The notes beneath the pieces are model-generated. The model was given only the letters and a program-made list of their open reading frames with translations, was not told the DNA's origin and made no database searches. 64,000 nucleotides of DNA from Maritimibacter fusiformis. GTDB taxonomy: Bacteria > Pseudomonadota > Alphaproteobacteria > Rhodobacterales > Rhodobacteraceae. This document shows, one piece after another, positions 54,832 through 63,303 of this stretch (position 1 is the first letter of the stretch; each line of letters begins with the position of its first letter). Location: assembly GCF_008086115.1 (NCBI RefSeq), contig NZ_VSIY01000013.1, forward strand, positions 186,001 to 250,000, given 5' to 3'. Both the position numbers and the translations under genes were made by a program.

Positions 54832-55854
54832 TCAGCAGATGCGCGGCAACTGCTCGCCCACCAGCATGTCGACGATGCGCGACCCGCCAAACAGCGTGCG
54901 CATCGTGACCTGTCCGGCCGGGCCGTCGCCGGCACGCCCGATGATCACCGCCCCCGCCCCGGTGTCGACGCCGCGCATCGCCGCCAGCGCCGCCTCGGCC
55001 TCGTCTTCGGGCACGAACAGCACCAACCGGCCCTCATTGGCCAGGTAGAGCGGATCGAGCCCGAGGATTTCGCAGGTGCCCTTGACCTCGTCTCGCAGCG
55101 GTAGCGCCTCTTCGTCGATTTCGACAGAAACGCCAGCAGCCTCGGCAATTTCGTTCAGCGCCGAGGCCAGCCCGCCCCGGGTGCAATCGCGCGCGGCGCG
55201 CAGGTTGGGGGCTGCCGCCAATGCCGCTTCCATCAGATGCCCAAGCCCGGCGCAGTCGCTTTCCAGGGCCGATGACAGGGCCAGATCGCCGCGCGCGCCA
55301 AGGATGCAGGCGCCGTGGTCGCCCAGCACGCCGTTGACGATGGCCACGTCGCCGGGGCGGATATGCACCGCCGCGATGTCGCGCCCGGGCGGGATGATGC
55401 CGATGCCGGTGGTGGTGACGAACACCTTGTCGGCCGAACCGCGATCAACCACCTTGGTGTCGCCGGTGACGATCCGAACCCCCGCCTTGTCGGCCTCGAC
55501 CTTCATCGTCGCCACGATCCGGCGCAGAAGATCGACATCGGTGCCTTCCTCGATGATGAACGCCGCCGACAGCCAGCGCGGCACGCCGCCGCCGACAGCC
55601 AGATCGTTGACCGTGCCGCAGACCGCGAGCTTGCCGATATCGCCGCCGGGGAACTCGACCGGGGTGACGACGAAACTGTCGGTGGTAAAGGCCAGCCGCG
55701 CGCCGGGGTCGCGCAGCGCGTCGGCACTCAGCCGGGCCTGGTCTTCCATGCTGTCAGGCTCGAACACGCCGGTGAAGATCTCGTCGATCAGGTCGCGCAT
55801 CGCCTTGCCGCCGCCGCCGTGGGCCAGCGATACCCTCTTGTCACGCAGGCTCAT
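54832..55854 (-). CDS. hypE: Hydrogenase maturation protein HypE
   Basis: AIR synthase-like enzyme that dehydrates the carbamoylated C-terminal Cys to thiocyanate, supplying CN- to the [NiFe] site. 340 residues; N-terminus SLAHGGGGKAMRDLI, ATP site AVCGTVNDLAVGG, and the required C-terminal P-R-I-C with Cys as last residue. The start overlaps hypD (ATGA). Last gene of the hypF-C-D-E run here; a 194-base gap with no recognisable gene follows towards the ABC exporter. Confidence 0.97.
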   Translation of the reverse strand: MSLRDKRVSLAHGGGGKAMRDLIDEIFTGVFEPDSMEDQARLSADALRDPGARLAFTTDSFVVTPVEFPGGDIGKLAVCGTVNDLAVGGGVPRWLSAAFIIEEGTDVDLLRRIVATMKVEADKAGVRIVTGDTKVVDRGSADKVFVTTTGIGIIPPGRDIAAVHIRPGDVAIVNGVLGDHGACILGARGDLALSSALESDCAGLGHLMEAALAAAPNLRAARDCTRGGLASALNEIAEAAGVSVEIDEEALPLRDEVKGTCEILGLDPLYLANEGRLVLFVPEDEAEAALAAMRGVDTGAGAVIIGRAGDGPAGQVTMRTLFGGSRIVDMLVGEQLPRIC

Positions 55855-57008
55855 TCAGCGGCCTCGGTTGCCGGGTCGGGCGTTCGCCGCCCGCCGTATT
55901 GGTAATAGGCGGCGCAGACGCCTTCGGAACTGACCATCAGCGCACCCAACGGGTTTTCCGGCGTGCAGGTGGTGCCGAACAGCGCGCAGCCGGTCGGCTT
56001 GATCCGCCCGGTCATCACCAGCGCACAGCCGGTGCCTTCCGGCTCGGCCACGTCGCGGGCGCGCTTGGCGCCATACCCGATGCCGAATTTCGCCTCGGCA
56101 TCATAGGCGGCGTATTTCGGGCGGATGCACAGCCCCGAGGCGTCGATCTCGCCCAGTCCGCGCCAGGCGAAACTGGGGCGCGGCTCGTAGACATCGGCAA
56201 TCGCCGCCAGGCTGACCGGGTTGCCATGTTCCGGCACGACGCGGGCATACTGGTTTTCGACCTCGGCCCGGCCATCGCGGATCTGGGTCAGCACCATCAG
56301 CACCGATTGCAACAGATCGACCGGCTCGAACCCGGCCACGACGATGGGCTTGCCGAACTCCTCGGCGATGAAATCATAGGGATGGATGCCGATCACCATC
56401 GAGACATGGCCCGGCCCGATGAAACCGTCGAGCACCATGTGCGGATCGCTCAACAGCACCCGGATCGGCGGCGGCACCGCGATATGGTTGCAGAACACCG
56501 AGAAATTGGTCAGCCCCTCGCGCGCCGCCTGCTGGATCGACAGCGCGGTCGAGGGCGTCGTGGTCTCGAACCCCAGCCCGAAGAACACCACCTCTTTTTC
56601 GGGATGCCGCCGCGCCAGTTCCAGCGCGTCGAGCGGGGAGTAGACCATGCGGATATCGGCTCCGTCCGCCTTGGCCTGCAGCAGCGATTTCTTCGTCCCC
56701 GGCACCCGCATCGCGTCACCGAAGGTGGTGAAGATGACGTTGTCCTGCTCGGCGATCTCGACGCATTCATCGACCCGCGCCATCGGCAGAACGCAGACCG
56801 GGCAGCCGGGGCCGTGGATGAACTCGATCCCCGGATGGGTCAGCCGGTCAAGGCCATAGCGAAAGATCGCATGGGTATGCCCGCCGCAGATCTCCATGAT
56901 GTGCACCGGCTTTTCGGGTGTCGCCCCGATCTCGTCGGCCACCTTTGCAATCTCGGCCAAGAGAACCTTTGCGGCCTTGGGGTCGCGGAATTCCTCGACA
57001 TATCTCAT
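55851..57008 (-). CDS. hypD: Hydrogenase maturation protein HypD
   Basis: Iron-sulfur scaffold that, with HypC, assembles Fe(CN)2CO. 385 residues from the ATG at 57008, overlapping the hypC stop. Conserved Cys motifs: MEICGGHTHAIFRYG, GPGCPVCVLP and the C-terminal cluster CALFGTTCTPENPLGALMVSSEGVCAAYYQYG in parts. Also FFGLGFETTTPSTA and HIAVPPPI, typical for the family. Frame extends upstream but begins inside hypC. Confidence 0.97.
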   Translation of the reverse strand: MRYVEEFRDPKAAKVLLAEIAKVADEIGATPEKPVHIMEICGGHTHAIFRYGLDRLTHPGIEFIHGPGCPVCVLPMARVDECVEIAEQDNVIFTTFGDAMRVPGTKKSLLQAKADGADIRMVYSPLDALELARRHPEKEVVFFGLGFETTTPSTALSIQQAAREGLTNFSVFCNHIAVPPPIRVLLSDPHMVLDGFIGPGHVSMVIGIHPYDFIAEEFGKPIVVAGFEPVDLLQSVLMVLTQIRDGRAEVENQYARVVPEHGNPVSLAAIADVYEPRPSFAWRGLGEIDASGLCIRPKYAAYDAEAKFGIGYGAKRARDVAEPEGTGCALVMTGRIKPTGCALFGTTCTPENPLGALMVSSEGVCAAYYQYGGRRTPDPATEAAE

Positions 57009-57295
57009 GCGCCTGCCTCCAGCGCCTTGGCGCCCTCTCGCATCTGCTCCAATGTCTCCTGCGCCTCGCCCAGCCCGTGCAGCGCCTCCAGCGTCGCGGC
57101 GGCCTCGGCTTCGTCGATCACGCTCATGGCAAAGCCGACATGGATCAGCGTCCACTTGCCGATCAGCCCGTCGATCGGCCCGTCAAGAATGCAGGCCACG
57201 CTGACCTCGCGCCGCACGCCGGAGACATCGGCCATGGCCATCAACCGATCCGGGTCCGTGATTTCAATGATCTGTCCGGGGATGCCAAGGCACAT
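57005..57295 (-). CDS. hypC: Hydrogenase assembly chaperone HypC
   Basis: A 96-residue chaperone with the defining N-terminus MCLGIPGQII, whose Cys2 binds the iron with HypD. GAGAGGAG lies eight bases ahead of the ATG at 57295. The C-terminal third (LGEAQETLEQMREGAKALEAG) is a longer helix than in minimal HypC. ATGA overlap with hypD. Between hypF and hypD, 66 bases separate it from hypF's stop. Confidence 0.96.
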   Translation of the reverse strand: MCLGIPGQIIEITDPDRLMAMADVSGVRREVSVACILDGPIDGLIGKWTLIHVGFAMSVIDEAEAAATLEALHGLGEAQETLEQMREGAKALEAGA

Positions 57296-57361
57296 CTGTC
57301 CGCTCCTCTCATGCAATCCGCGAGCGTTAGCACAGTCCCGCCCGCCTCGACTTGCGCTGAA

Positions 57362-59605
57362 TCAAATGCCGCGTGCGGCCCCGATCAGCGCCTGGCCCAG
57401 CGCCAGCCCGCCATCGTTCGCCGGCACCGCGTGATGCAAAAGCACCGGCACCCCGGCGAGGTGACGGATCAGCGCGTCCTGCAAGAGCGCGTTCTGCAAC
57501 ACGCCACCGGACAAGGCGACCGCCTCGGCGCGCCCGGCCTCGACCAGCGCCCTGGCGCGCGCCGCGAAGGCCACGGCCAATGTCTCGTGAAACCGCGCGG
57601 CGGCGATGGCGGGCGGCTCACTCGCCTCGGCCCAGGCTCGAAACATCGGGGCGGGGTCGATCTCGGCCCCCTCAAGCGCCACCGGATAGGGCGCGGCCGG
57701 CCCACCCCCCTCCGCCAGCGCCTCGAGCGCCATGCCCGCCTCACCCTCATAGCTCATCCGCCCCGGCGCCACGCCCAGCGCGGCGGCGAAGGCGTCAAAC
57801 AGCCGCCCGGCCGAGGACGACAGCGGGCTGTTCACCCCCGCCGCCACCGCGCGCCTGAGCACATCGCGCGGCGCCTCCGGCAACAGCCTGTCGGCCAGAT
57901 CGCCCAGCCCGGCGGCGTCCAGCCGCACCATCAGGTTGCGCCACGGCTCGCGGTTGGCAGCATCGCCCCCGGCCAGCGGTGCCGGTTTCAGCCAGCCGAC
58001 CCGCTCGAAGCCGCGATAGTCGCCCAGCAACAGCTCGCCGCCCCAGATCGTGTCATCCGCCCCCAGCCCCAGCCCGTCCAGCACGATCCCCGCCACCGGC
58101 CCGCCGTCCAGCGGCCAGTGGTTTTCCCCCAGCACCGCCGCCAGATGCGCGTGGTGATGCTGCACCCGGACCAGCGGCAGCCCCGTCGCCTCGCCCGCCT
58201 GCGTGGCGCGGTAGCCGGGATGCAGATCGACCGCCACCAGATCGGGCCGGTGGTCGAACAGCTCCCGGTAATCCTCCAGCGCCTGCTGGTAGGCGGCCCA
58301 GGTCAGCGCCTCGTCCAACTCGCCCAGATGATGACCCAGCAGCGCCTGGCCGTTCTTGGTCAGGCAGATCGCCGCCTTCATCTGCCCGCCCATCGCCAAC
58401 ACCTGCGGCGCGTCGTCAAACCCCTCGGGCAGGGGCAGCGTTCCCGGCACCCGCCCGCGCGCCCGGCGCAGCACCGTCGGCCCGGCCCCGGTCACCCGCT
58501 CGACCGAATCGTCCAGCCGCCGCGCGATGTCGCGGTCGTGCATCACGAAGCCATCGGCGAAACCGCCCAGCTTGCCCCGCGCCTCGTCGTTGCCGATCAC
58601 CTGCGGCTCGCCCGACAGGTTGCCCGAGGTCATCACCAGCGGGCGGTCGACCGCCTCCATCAGCAGGTGGTGCAGCGGCGTATAGGGCAGCATCCAGCCC
58701 AGCCTGCCCTGCCCCGGCGCCAGCCCGTCCGGCAACCCGCCGCCCTTGCCGCCGCCCTTGCCGATCAGCACGATCGGCGCGGCAGGCTCGGCCAGCAGCG
58801 AATACTCCTCGGGCGTCGGCCGGGCGAACCGCGCCAGCACCTCCGCCGAGGCCATCAGCGCCAGCGGCTTGGCCGGACGCCTCTTGCGCGTGCGCAAAAG
58901 CGATATGGCCGCCGCATCGGTCGCATCGCAGGCCAGGTGAAAGCCCCCCAGCCCCTTGATCGCCACGATCCCGCCCGCCGTCAGCCGCGCCGCCGCCAGC
59001 GCGATCGCGTCACCGGCGACCTCGGCGCCGCCTTCCTCGTACCAAAGGCGCGGGCCGCAGGCCGGGCAGGCGATGGGCTGGGCATGAAAGCGCCGGTCGC
59101 CGGGGTCGCGGTATTCGGCGCGGCACTCGGGGCACATCTCGAACGGCGCCATCGTGGTCTGGCCCCGGTCATAAGGAAGGCCGCGCAGGATGGTATAGCG
59201 CGGCCCGCAATGGGTGCAGTTGGTGAAGGCATATCCGGCACGGCGCGCGCCGGCCTCGCGGATTTCGGCGGCACAGGCCGGGCAGGTGGCGGCATCCGGC
59301 GTCACCCGCGTCTCGGCCCCCTGCGCTCCGCTCGCAGCGATGGAAAAGCCGGTCGGCGCCGGATCGGGCACCGCCCACGCCACCGCCTCGACCGCATCGA
59401 CCCGGGCCAGCGGCGGGATTTCCTCCGCCAGCGCCCGCGCCATCCGGTCGAGCGCCTCGGGCGCACCCGCCACCGCCACCAGAACCCCCTCGGCATCATT
59501 GAGGACATGGCCCACCAGCCCCTCGCGCCGCGCCACGCCCCAGACGAAGGGACGAAACCCCACGCCCTGCACCTGGCCGCGCACCCGGATCAACCTGCCG
59601 TCCAT
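57362..59605 (-). CDS. hypF: Carbamoyltransferase HypF
   Basis: Makes carbamoyl-AMP from carbamoyl phosphate and transfers it to HypE. The 747-residue product has an acylphosphatase-like N-terminal domain (RLIRVRGQVQGVGFRPFVW), two zinc-finger sections (CPACAAEIREAG ... CTHCGPRY; CPECRAEYRDPG ... CPACGPRLW), a YrdC-like domain (AIKGLGGFHLACDA) and a Kae1-like domain ending in VALSGGVLQNALLQDALIRHL. Start at 59605, with AAAGGG upstream. Copy 3 of the repeated motif lies immediately before it. Upstream there is no hypA or hypB; rpmB is divergent. Confidence 0.96.
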   Translation of the reverse strand: MDGRLIRVRGQVQGVGFRPFVWGVARREGLVGHVLNDAEGVLVAVAGAPEALDRMARALAEEIPPLARVDAVEAVAWAVPDPAPTGFSIAASGAQGAETRVTPDAATCPACAAEIREAGARRAGYAFTNCTHCGPRYTILRGLPYDRGQTTMAPFEMCPECRAEYRDPGDRRFHAQPIACPACGPRLWYEEGGAEVAGDAIALAAARLTAGGIVAIKGLGGFHLACDATDAAAISLLRTRKRRPAKPLALMASAEVLARFARPTPEEYSLLAEPAAPIVLIGKGGGKGGGLPDGLAPGQGRLGWMLPYTPLHHLLMEAVDRPLVMTSGNLSGEPQVIGNDEARGKLGGFADGFVMHDRDIARRLDDSVERVTGAGPTVLRRARGRVPGTLPLPEGFDDAPQVLAMGGQMKAAICLTKNGQALLGHHLGELDEALTWAAYQQALEDYRELFDHRPDLVAVDLHPGYRATQAGEATGLPLVRVQHHHAHLAAVLGENHWPLDGGPVAGIVLDGLGLGADDTIWGGELLLGDYRGFERVGWLKPAPLAGGDAANREPWRNLMVRLDAAGLGDLADRLLPEAPRDVLRRAVAAGVNSPLSSSAGRLFDAFAAALGVAPGRMSYEGEAGMALEALAEGGGPAAPYPVALEGAEIDPAPMFRAWAEASEPPAIAAARFHETLAVAFAARARALVEAGRAEAVALSGGVLQNALLQDALIRHLAGVPVLLHHAVPANDGGLALGQALIGAARGI

Positions 59606-59615
59606 TGACTGCCCT

Positions 59616-59636
59616 TTCATCTTGGCGAAAATACTC
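59616..59636 (-). repeat. Copy 3 of the repeated intergenic motif
   Basis: Minus-strand GAGTATTTTCGCCAAGATGA plus A, ending 10 bases before the hypF ATG; the AAGATGAAAGGG end overlaps its ribosome-binding site. Two mismatches at most from the copies at 14019-14040 and 19090-19110. Confidence 0.78.
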
Positions 59637-59703
59637 TCGCCGAAGGCACGAAAGCGCAATCGCCACCACGCCGCACCCACCCGGTTTTTCGCCCCCGACT
59701 CAC

Positions 59704-59732
59704 TTGACGGTCCCCCGAAAAGCGCCTAAAGC
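59704..59732 (+). promoter_or_regulatory. rpmB: Predicted promoter of rpmB
   Basis: TTGACG (59704-59709), a 17-base spacer and TAAAGC (59727-59732), about 100 bases ahead of rpmB. A hairpin (GGGCGT with ACGCCC) follows in the leader near 59750-59771. Confidence 0.65.
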
Positions 59733-59833
59733 CCGCGAACGGAATTCGGGGCGTTGCCGTGGCGACGCCCATTTGTGTTGACAGGCAAGGCCGGGACAAG
59801 CCCGGAACCGGCCCGCGAAATGAGGATGGATCA

Positions 59834-60124
59834 ATGTCGCGCGTCTGCGAACTGACCGGCAAGGGCCCGATGACGGGCAACAATGTCAGCCACGCCCATA
59901 ACAAGACCCGGCGCCGGTTCCTGCCGAACCTGAACGATGTCACGCTGGTGTCGGAAACCCTTGGCAAGGGCTTCAAGATGCGCATCTCCGCCGCGGCGCT
60001 GCGCTCTGTCGACCACCGGGGCGGCCTCGACCTGTTCCTGGCGAAAGCCAAGGACGCGGATCTTTCGGCCAACGCGCTGAAGATCAAGAAGCAGATCGCC
60101 AAGGCGCAAGCCGCCGAAGCCTGA
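59834..60124 (+). CDS. rpmB: 50S ribosomal protein L28
   Basis: A 96-residue large-subunit protein with the family start [32 protein letters not shown], then [27 protein letters not shown]. It lacks the four-Cys zinc motif seen in some bacteria; only one Cys is present. AGGATGGATCA precedes the ATG. Monocistronic: a strong terminator follows. Confidence 0.97.
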   Translation: MSRVCELTGKGPMTGNNVSHAHNKTRRRFLPNLNDVTLVSETLGKGFKMRISAAALRSVDHRGGLDLFLAKAKDADLSANALKIKKQIAKAQAAEA

Positions 60125-60147
60125 TCCGCCGTCCGATCGGACCCGAA

Positions 60148-60180
60148 CGGCCCTGCCCACCGGCGGGGCCGCTTCTTTTT
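60148..60180 (+). terminator. Rho-independent terminator of rpmB
   Basis: A 10-bp stem (CGGCCCTGCC with GGCGGGGCCG, one G-T pair, loop of four) followed by CTTCTTTTT. Confidence 0.9.
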
Positions 60181-60221
60181 GTCGCTTGCCCGGCACCGCG
60201 CAACAGCCTACCCCTTTGGGC

Positions 60222-60563
60222 ATGATGCGCGCGACGATCTCCTGCCTGATGGCCCTGACCCTGACGCTGGCCAGCCTCGTGCTGGCCAATGCGCGCGGGG
60301 CCAATGACGACATCGGCATGGAAATCGTGATCTGTTCCGGCGTCGGCATGACCACCATCGCCATCGGCCCCGACGGCCAACCCGTCGAACAGACCGAGCC
60401 TTGCCCGGACGGCACCTCGGTCTTTGCCGTCGCGCTGGCGCTGCCTTCCGCCCCCGATCCGGCCCCGCGCCTGATCGCCAGTCTTGCCCCGGTGCCGGTC
60501 GCGATCCCCGCGCCCCGGCACGAGTTGTCTCCGTCTGCACGCGGCCCGCCTGCCCTGGCCTGA
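60222..60563 (+). CDS. DUF2946-like exported protein
   Basis: A 113-residue protein, start at one of two tandem ATGs (60222/60225). A signal or membrane segment (ISCLMALTLTLASLVLANA) is followed by IGMEIVICSGVGMTTIAIG and TEPCPDGT, a Cys pair spaced as in DUF2946 proteins, which occur next to copper-handling genes. The C-terminal third is Pro/Ala-rich (LPSAPDPAPRLIASLAPVPVAIPAPRH in parts). It lies 51 bases ahead of the PCu(A)C gene, a context that supports a copper-related role. Assignment is by motif only. Confidence 0.65.
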   Translation: MMRATISCLMALTLTLASLVLANARGANDDIGMEIVICSGVGMTTIAIGPDGQPVEQTEPCPDGTSVFAVALALPSAPDPAPRLIASLAPVPVAIPAPRHELSPSARGPPALA

Positions 60564-60614
60564 CACCCATCAGACCAGACCAACCAGACAGACAGTCAGA
60601 CAACGGAGAGACAA

Positions 60615-61106
60615 ATGTCCCTTTCACGCACCCTTCTTGCGGCCACCGCCGCGATTTCGCTCGCCATGCCCGCTTTCGCAGGCTCCGAGATCACCATCGA
60701 AGACGCCTATGCCCGCGCGTCCGGCCCGACCGCCATGGCCGGGGCCGCCTTCTTCGTCATTCACAACATGGGCGACGAGGACGACCGGCTGGTCGCCGCC
60801 GAATCCGATGCCGCCAAGCGCGTCGAACTGCACACCCATATCGAGGAAGCCGACGGCGTGATGCGCATGGTCGAGGTCGAAGAGGGCTTTCCCGTGGCCG
60901 CCGGCACCATGCACCATCTCAAGCGCGGCTCGGATCACGTGATGTTCATGGGCCTCAACGCCCCGTGGGAGCAGGGCAAGATCCTCAACGTCACGCTGGT
61001 GTTCGAGAACGCCGGGCGGATCGAGGTCGAGATCCCGGTCGACAACGAGCGCGCCGACGAGATGCCGATGGAGGGCATGAGCGACCACACGGATTCGCAC
61101 AACTGA
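60615..61106 (+). CDS. Periplasmic copper chaperone PCu(A)C
   Basis: A 163-residue exported protein (signal peptide residues 1-22, ending PAFAG) that delivers Cu(I) for assembly of the CuA/CuB sites of cytochrome oxidase. The copper site is H-(M)-x-M-x-H-x-M: ELHTHIEEADGVMRMVEV, and later HHLKRGSDHVMFMGL. YARASGPTAMAGAAFFVIHN is the family's opening strand. The C-terminal tail is Met/His/Asp-rich (ADEMPMEGMSDHTDSHN), a further possible copper site. GAGAGACA precedes the start. Confidence 0.92.
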   Translation: MSLSRTLLAATAAISLAMPAFAGSEITIEDAYARASGPTAMAGAAFFVIHNMGDEDDRLVAAESDAAKRVELHTHIEEADGVMRMVEVEEGFPVAAGTMHHLKRGSDHVMFMGLNAPWEQGKILNVTLVFENAGRIEVEIPVDNERADEMPMEGMSDHTDSHN

Positions 61107-61154
61107 TCATCCGGTCGGGCGCGGCCAGTTCCGCGCCCGGCCAGCCCCTTGGGG

Positions 61155-61973
61155 TCAGGGCCGGACGAACTTCGCGCCGGTCGATGACCCGGCCTCGTCC
61201 CGCCCCATCACCGTCGCGGTCGGACGGACCCGGGAAAACACCCCGTCGCCCTGATCCAGCATCGCATGCAGATCCGCCAGCGGCGCCGTCAGGCTGGTGC
61301 CCAGCGAGACCATGACATCGCCCGCCATCGTCGCCTTGGCCGACACCACCGAGACGATTCGCGGCGCGCCGGACGAGAAATCGAACACCGGCGCCCCGGA
61401 CGAGCCGAAATCGACATCGCAATCCAGCACCAGCGTGCCCGACTGGCGCCCGAGCACGTGGCACACGTTTTCGAGCGACGGCATGTCGGCCCGGTCATGG
61501 GCATAGGACACCACCCCGACCTCGGCCCCGCGCCGCGGCATCTCGTCCACCGCGAACGGCAGCACCGTGGAATTGCGGATCGGCTGGTCCAGTTCGATCA
61601 GGGCAACGTCCATGCCCCGATCCTCGCCCTCGAAGACAAAGTCCGGGTGCGCCACGGCGCGCCGCACGCCGCGATAGGCCGCGGCCCGCCCGTTGCGCCA
61701 TCCGGCGCGAAATTCCATCGTGTCGAGTGCGATCCGCGCGCCGGTCGCCTTGTCGAAAAGACAATGCGCGGCGGTCAGCACCAGGTTGTCGGCGATCAGC
61801 GCGCCGGTGCAGAACGCGGCACCGCCAAGATCGAGCCGCCCGACCCCTTCCCAGCCCCGGCTGTCATCGCCGGTTGCAAGCCCGCGCAGCCCGGCCCCGT
61901 CGGCCATTGCGCCGGTGCCTGCCAGCACCAGGGCCGCAAGCGCGCCGGCCAGTCCTGAAATTCTCGTTTTCAT
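61155..61973 (-). CDS. Exported trypsin-like serine protease
   Basis: S1-family protease, 272 residues, with a signal peptide (residues 1-24). Catalytic triad: LTAAHCLF (His), RGMDVALIELDQPI (Asp) and GSSGAPVFDF (Ser; G-S-S-G-A-P instead of GDSGGP). Two Cys flank the His loop (FCTGALI and AHC), suggesting the standard disulfide. There is no PDZ domain, so it is not a DegP-type enzyme. The altered Ser motif still supports catalysis in related bacterial proteins. Substrate unknown. Convergent with the copper chaperone. Confidence 0.88.
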   Translation of the reverse strand: MKTRISGLAGALAALVLAGTGAMADGAGLRGLATGDDSRGWEGVGRLDLGGAAFCTGALIADNLVLTAAHCLFDKATGARIALDTMEFRAGWRNGRAAAYRGVRRAVAHPDFVFEGEDRGMDVALIELDQPIRNSTVLPFAVDEMPRRGAEVGVVSYAHDRADMPSLENVCHVLGRQSGTLVLDCDVDFGSSGAPVFDFSSGAPRIVSVVSAKATMAGDVMVSLGTSLTAPLADLHAMLDQGDGVFSRVRPTATVMGRDEAGSSTGAKFVRP

Positions 61974-62004
61974 CCCGCCGGTGTAACCCGCCCTCGGGGC
62001 AGGA

Positions 62005-63303
62005 TTATGGCACCGATGCGACCGGGCCGAGCTTTTCCGGCCTCGGCCCGCCTGTCGCCCAGTCGAGCAATTCGACGGTATGCACCACCGGCGTCCCGGT
62101 CCCCGACCCGATCTGGATCATGCAGCCGATATTGCCCGCCGCGATCACCTCCGCCGCCCGCGCCTCCAGCGTGGCCACCTTGCGCGCCTTCAACTCGGCT
62201 GAAATCTCCGGCTGCATCAGGTTGTAGGTCCCCGCCGAGCCACAGCACAGATGGCTGTCGGCAGGCTCCACCACCTCGAACCCGGCGCGCCGGAGCAGCG
62301 CCTTGGGATGGTCGGTGATCTTCTGCCCGTGCTGCAACGAACAGGCCGCATGATAGGCCACCCGCATATCCATATCGCCCTCGGGCAGATCGAGCCGGGC
62401 CAGCAGTTCCGTCACGTCCATCGCCAGCCCCGACACCCGCGCCGCATCGTCCGCCAGCGCATCCAGCCGGAACATATGCCCGTAATCCTTGACCGTGGTG
62501 CCGCAACCCGAGGTGTTGATGACGATCGCATCCAGCCCCTCACCGCCGATCTCGGCCATCCAGGCGCGGATATTGCGCGCCGCCGCGCGGTGCGCCTCGT
62601 CCTCCTTGCCCATGTGATGCACCAGCGCCCCGCAGCAGCCCATCCCGCGCGCGATCACCACCTCGCAGCCCAGCCGCGTCAGCAGCCGGATGGTGGCGTC
62701 GTTGATATCGGTATCCAGCGCCTTCTGCGCACAGCCCGTCATCAGCGCCACCCGCATCTTGCGCTCGCCCTCGGCGGCAAACACCTGCGGATCGTCATTG
62801 CGGCTGACCGGCGGAATGGCCTTCGGCGCCATGTCCAGCATCGCGCGCAACCGCTTGTCCGGCATCAGCCCCTTGAATGGCCGCCCGACCTTGGCCGCCA
62901 ACAGCGCCAGCCGGAACCGCCCCGGATAGGGCAGGATGCGCGCCAGCACCCAGCGCAACGTCCGGTCCATGACGGGCCGGCGATAGGTCTTCTCGATATG
63001 GGCGCGGGCGTGATCGACCAGGTGCATGTAATCCACCCCCGACGGACAGGTCGTCATGCAGGCCAGGCACGACAGGCAACGGTCGATATGCCTGACAGTG
63101 CGCTCGTCGGCAGGCCGCCCGCTCTCCAGCATGTCCTTGATCAGGTAGATGCGCCCGCGCGGGCTGTCGAGCTCATCGCCCAGCACCTGGTAGGTCGGAC
63201 AGGTCGCGGTGCACATGCCGCAATGGACGCAGGCGCGCAGGATATCGTTGGCCTCGGCGATACCGGGCTCGGCAAGCTGGCTCTCGGTGAAAAACGTCTG
63301 CAT
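62005..63303 (-). CDS. glcF: Glycolate oxidase iron-sulfur subunit
   Basis: A 432-residue subunit of membrane-associated glycolate oxidase, passing electrons from GlcDE to quinone. Two ferredoxin-type [4Fe-4S] motifs near the N-terminus, CVHCGMCTATCPTY and CLSCLACMTTCPSG, are followed by two CCG-type cysteine-rich domains (ARGMGCCGALVHHMG and HLCCGSAGTYN). Start overlaps the glcE stop (ATGA). Completes the operon glcD-glcE-glcF, whose first genes are off the window. Confidence 0.95.
   Translation of the reverse strand: MQTFFTESQLAEPGIAEANDILRACVHCGMCTATCPTYQVLGDELDSPRGRIYLIKDMLESGRPADERTVRHIDRCLSCLACMTTCPSGVDYMHLVDHARAHIEKTYRRPVMDRTLRWVLARILPYPGRFRLALLAAKVGRPFKGLMPDKRLRAMLDMAPKAIPPVSRNDDPQVFAAEGERKMRVALMTGCAQKALDTDINDATIRLLTRLGCEVVIARGMGCCGALVHHMGKEDEAHRAAARNIRAWMAEIGGEGLDAIVINTSGCGTTVKDYGHMFRLDALADDAARVSGLAMDVTELLARLDLPEGDMDMRVAYHAACSLQHGQKITDHPKALLRRAGFEVVEPADSHLCCGSAGTYNLMQPEISAELKARKVATLEARAAEVIAAGNIGCMIQIGSGTGTPVVHTVELLDWATGGPRPEKLGPVASVP

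Noticed and set aside
56918..59608. An 896-codon frame antisense to hypF/hypC
   Set aside because: Shadow frame; hypF motifs are complete on the minus strand.
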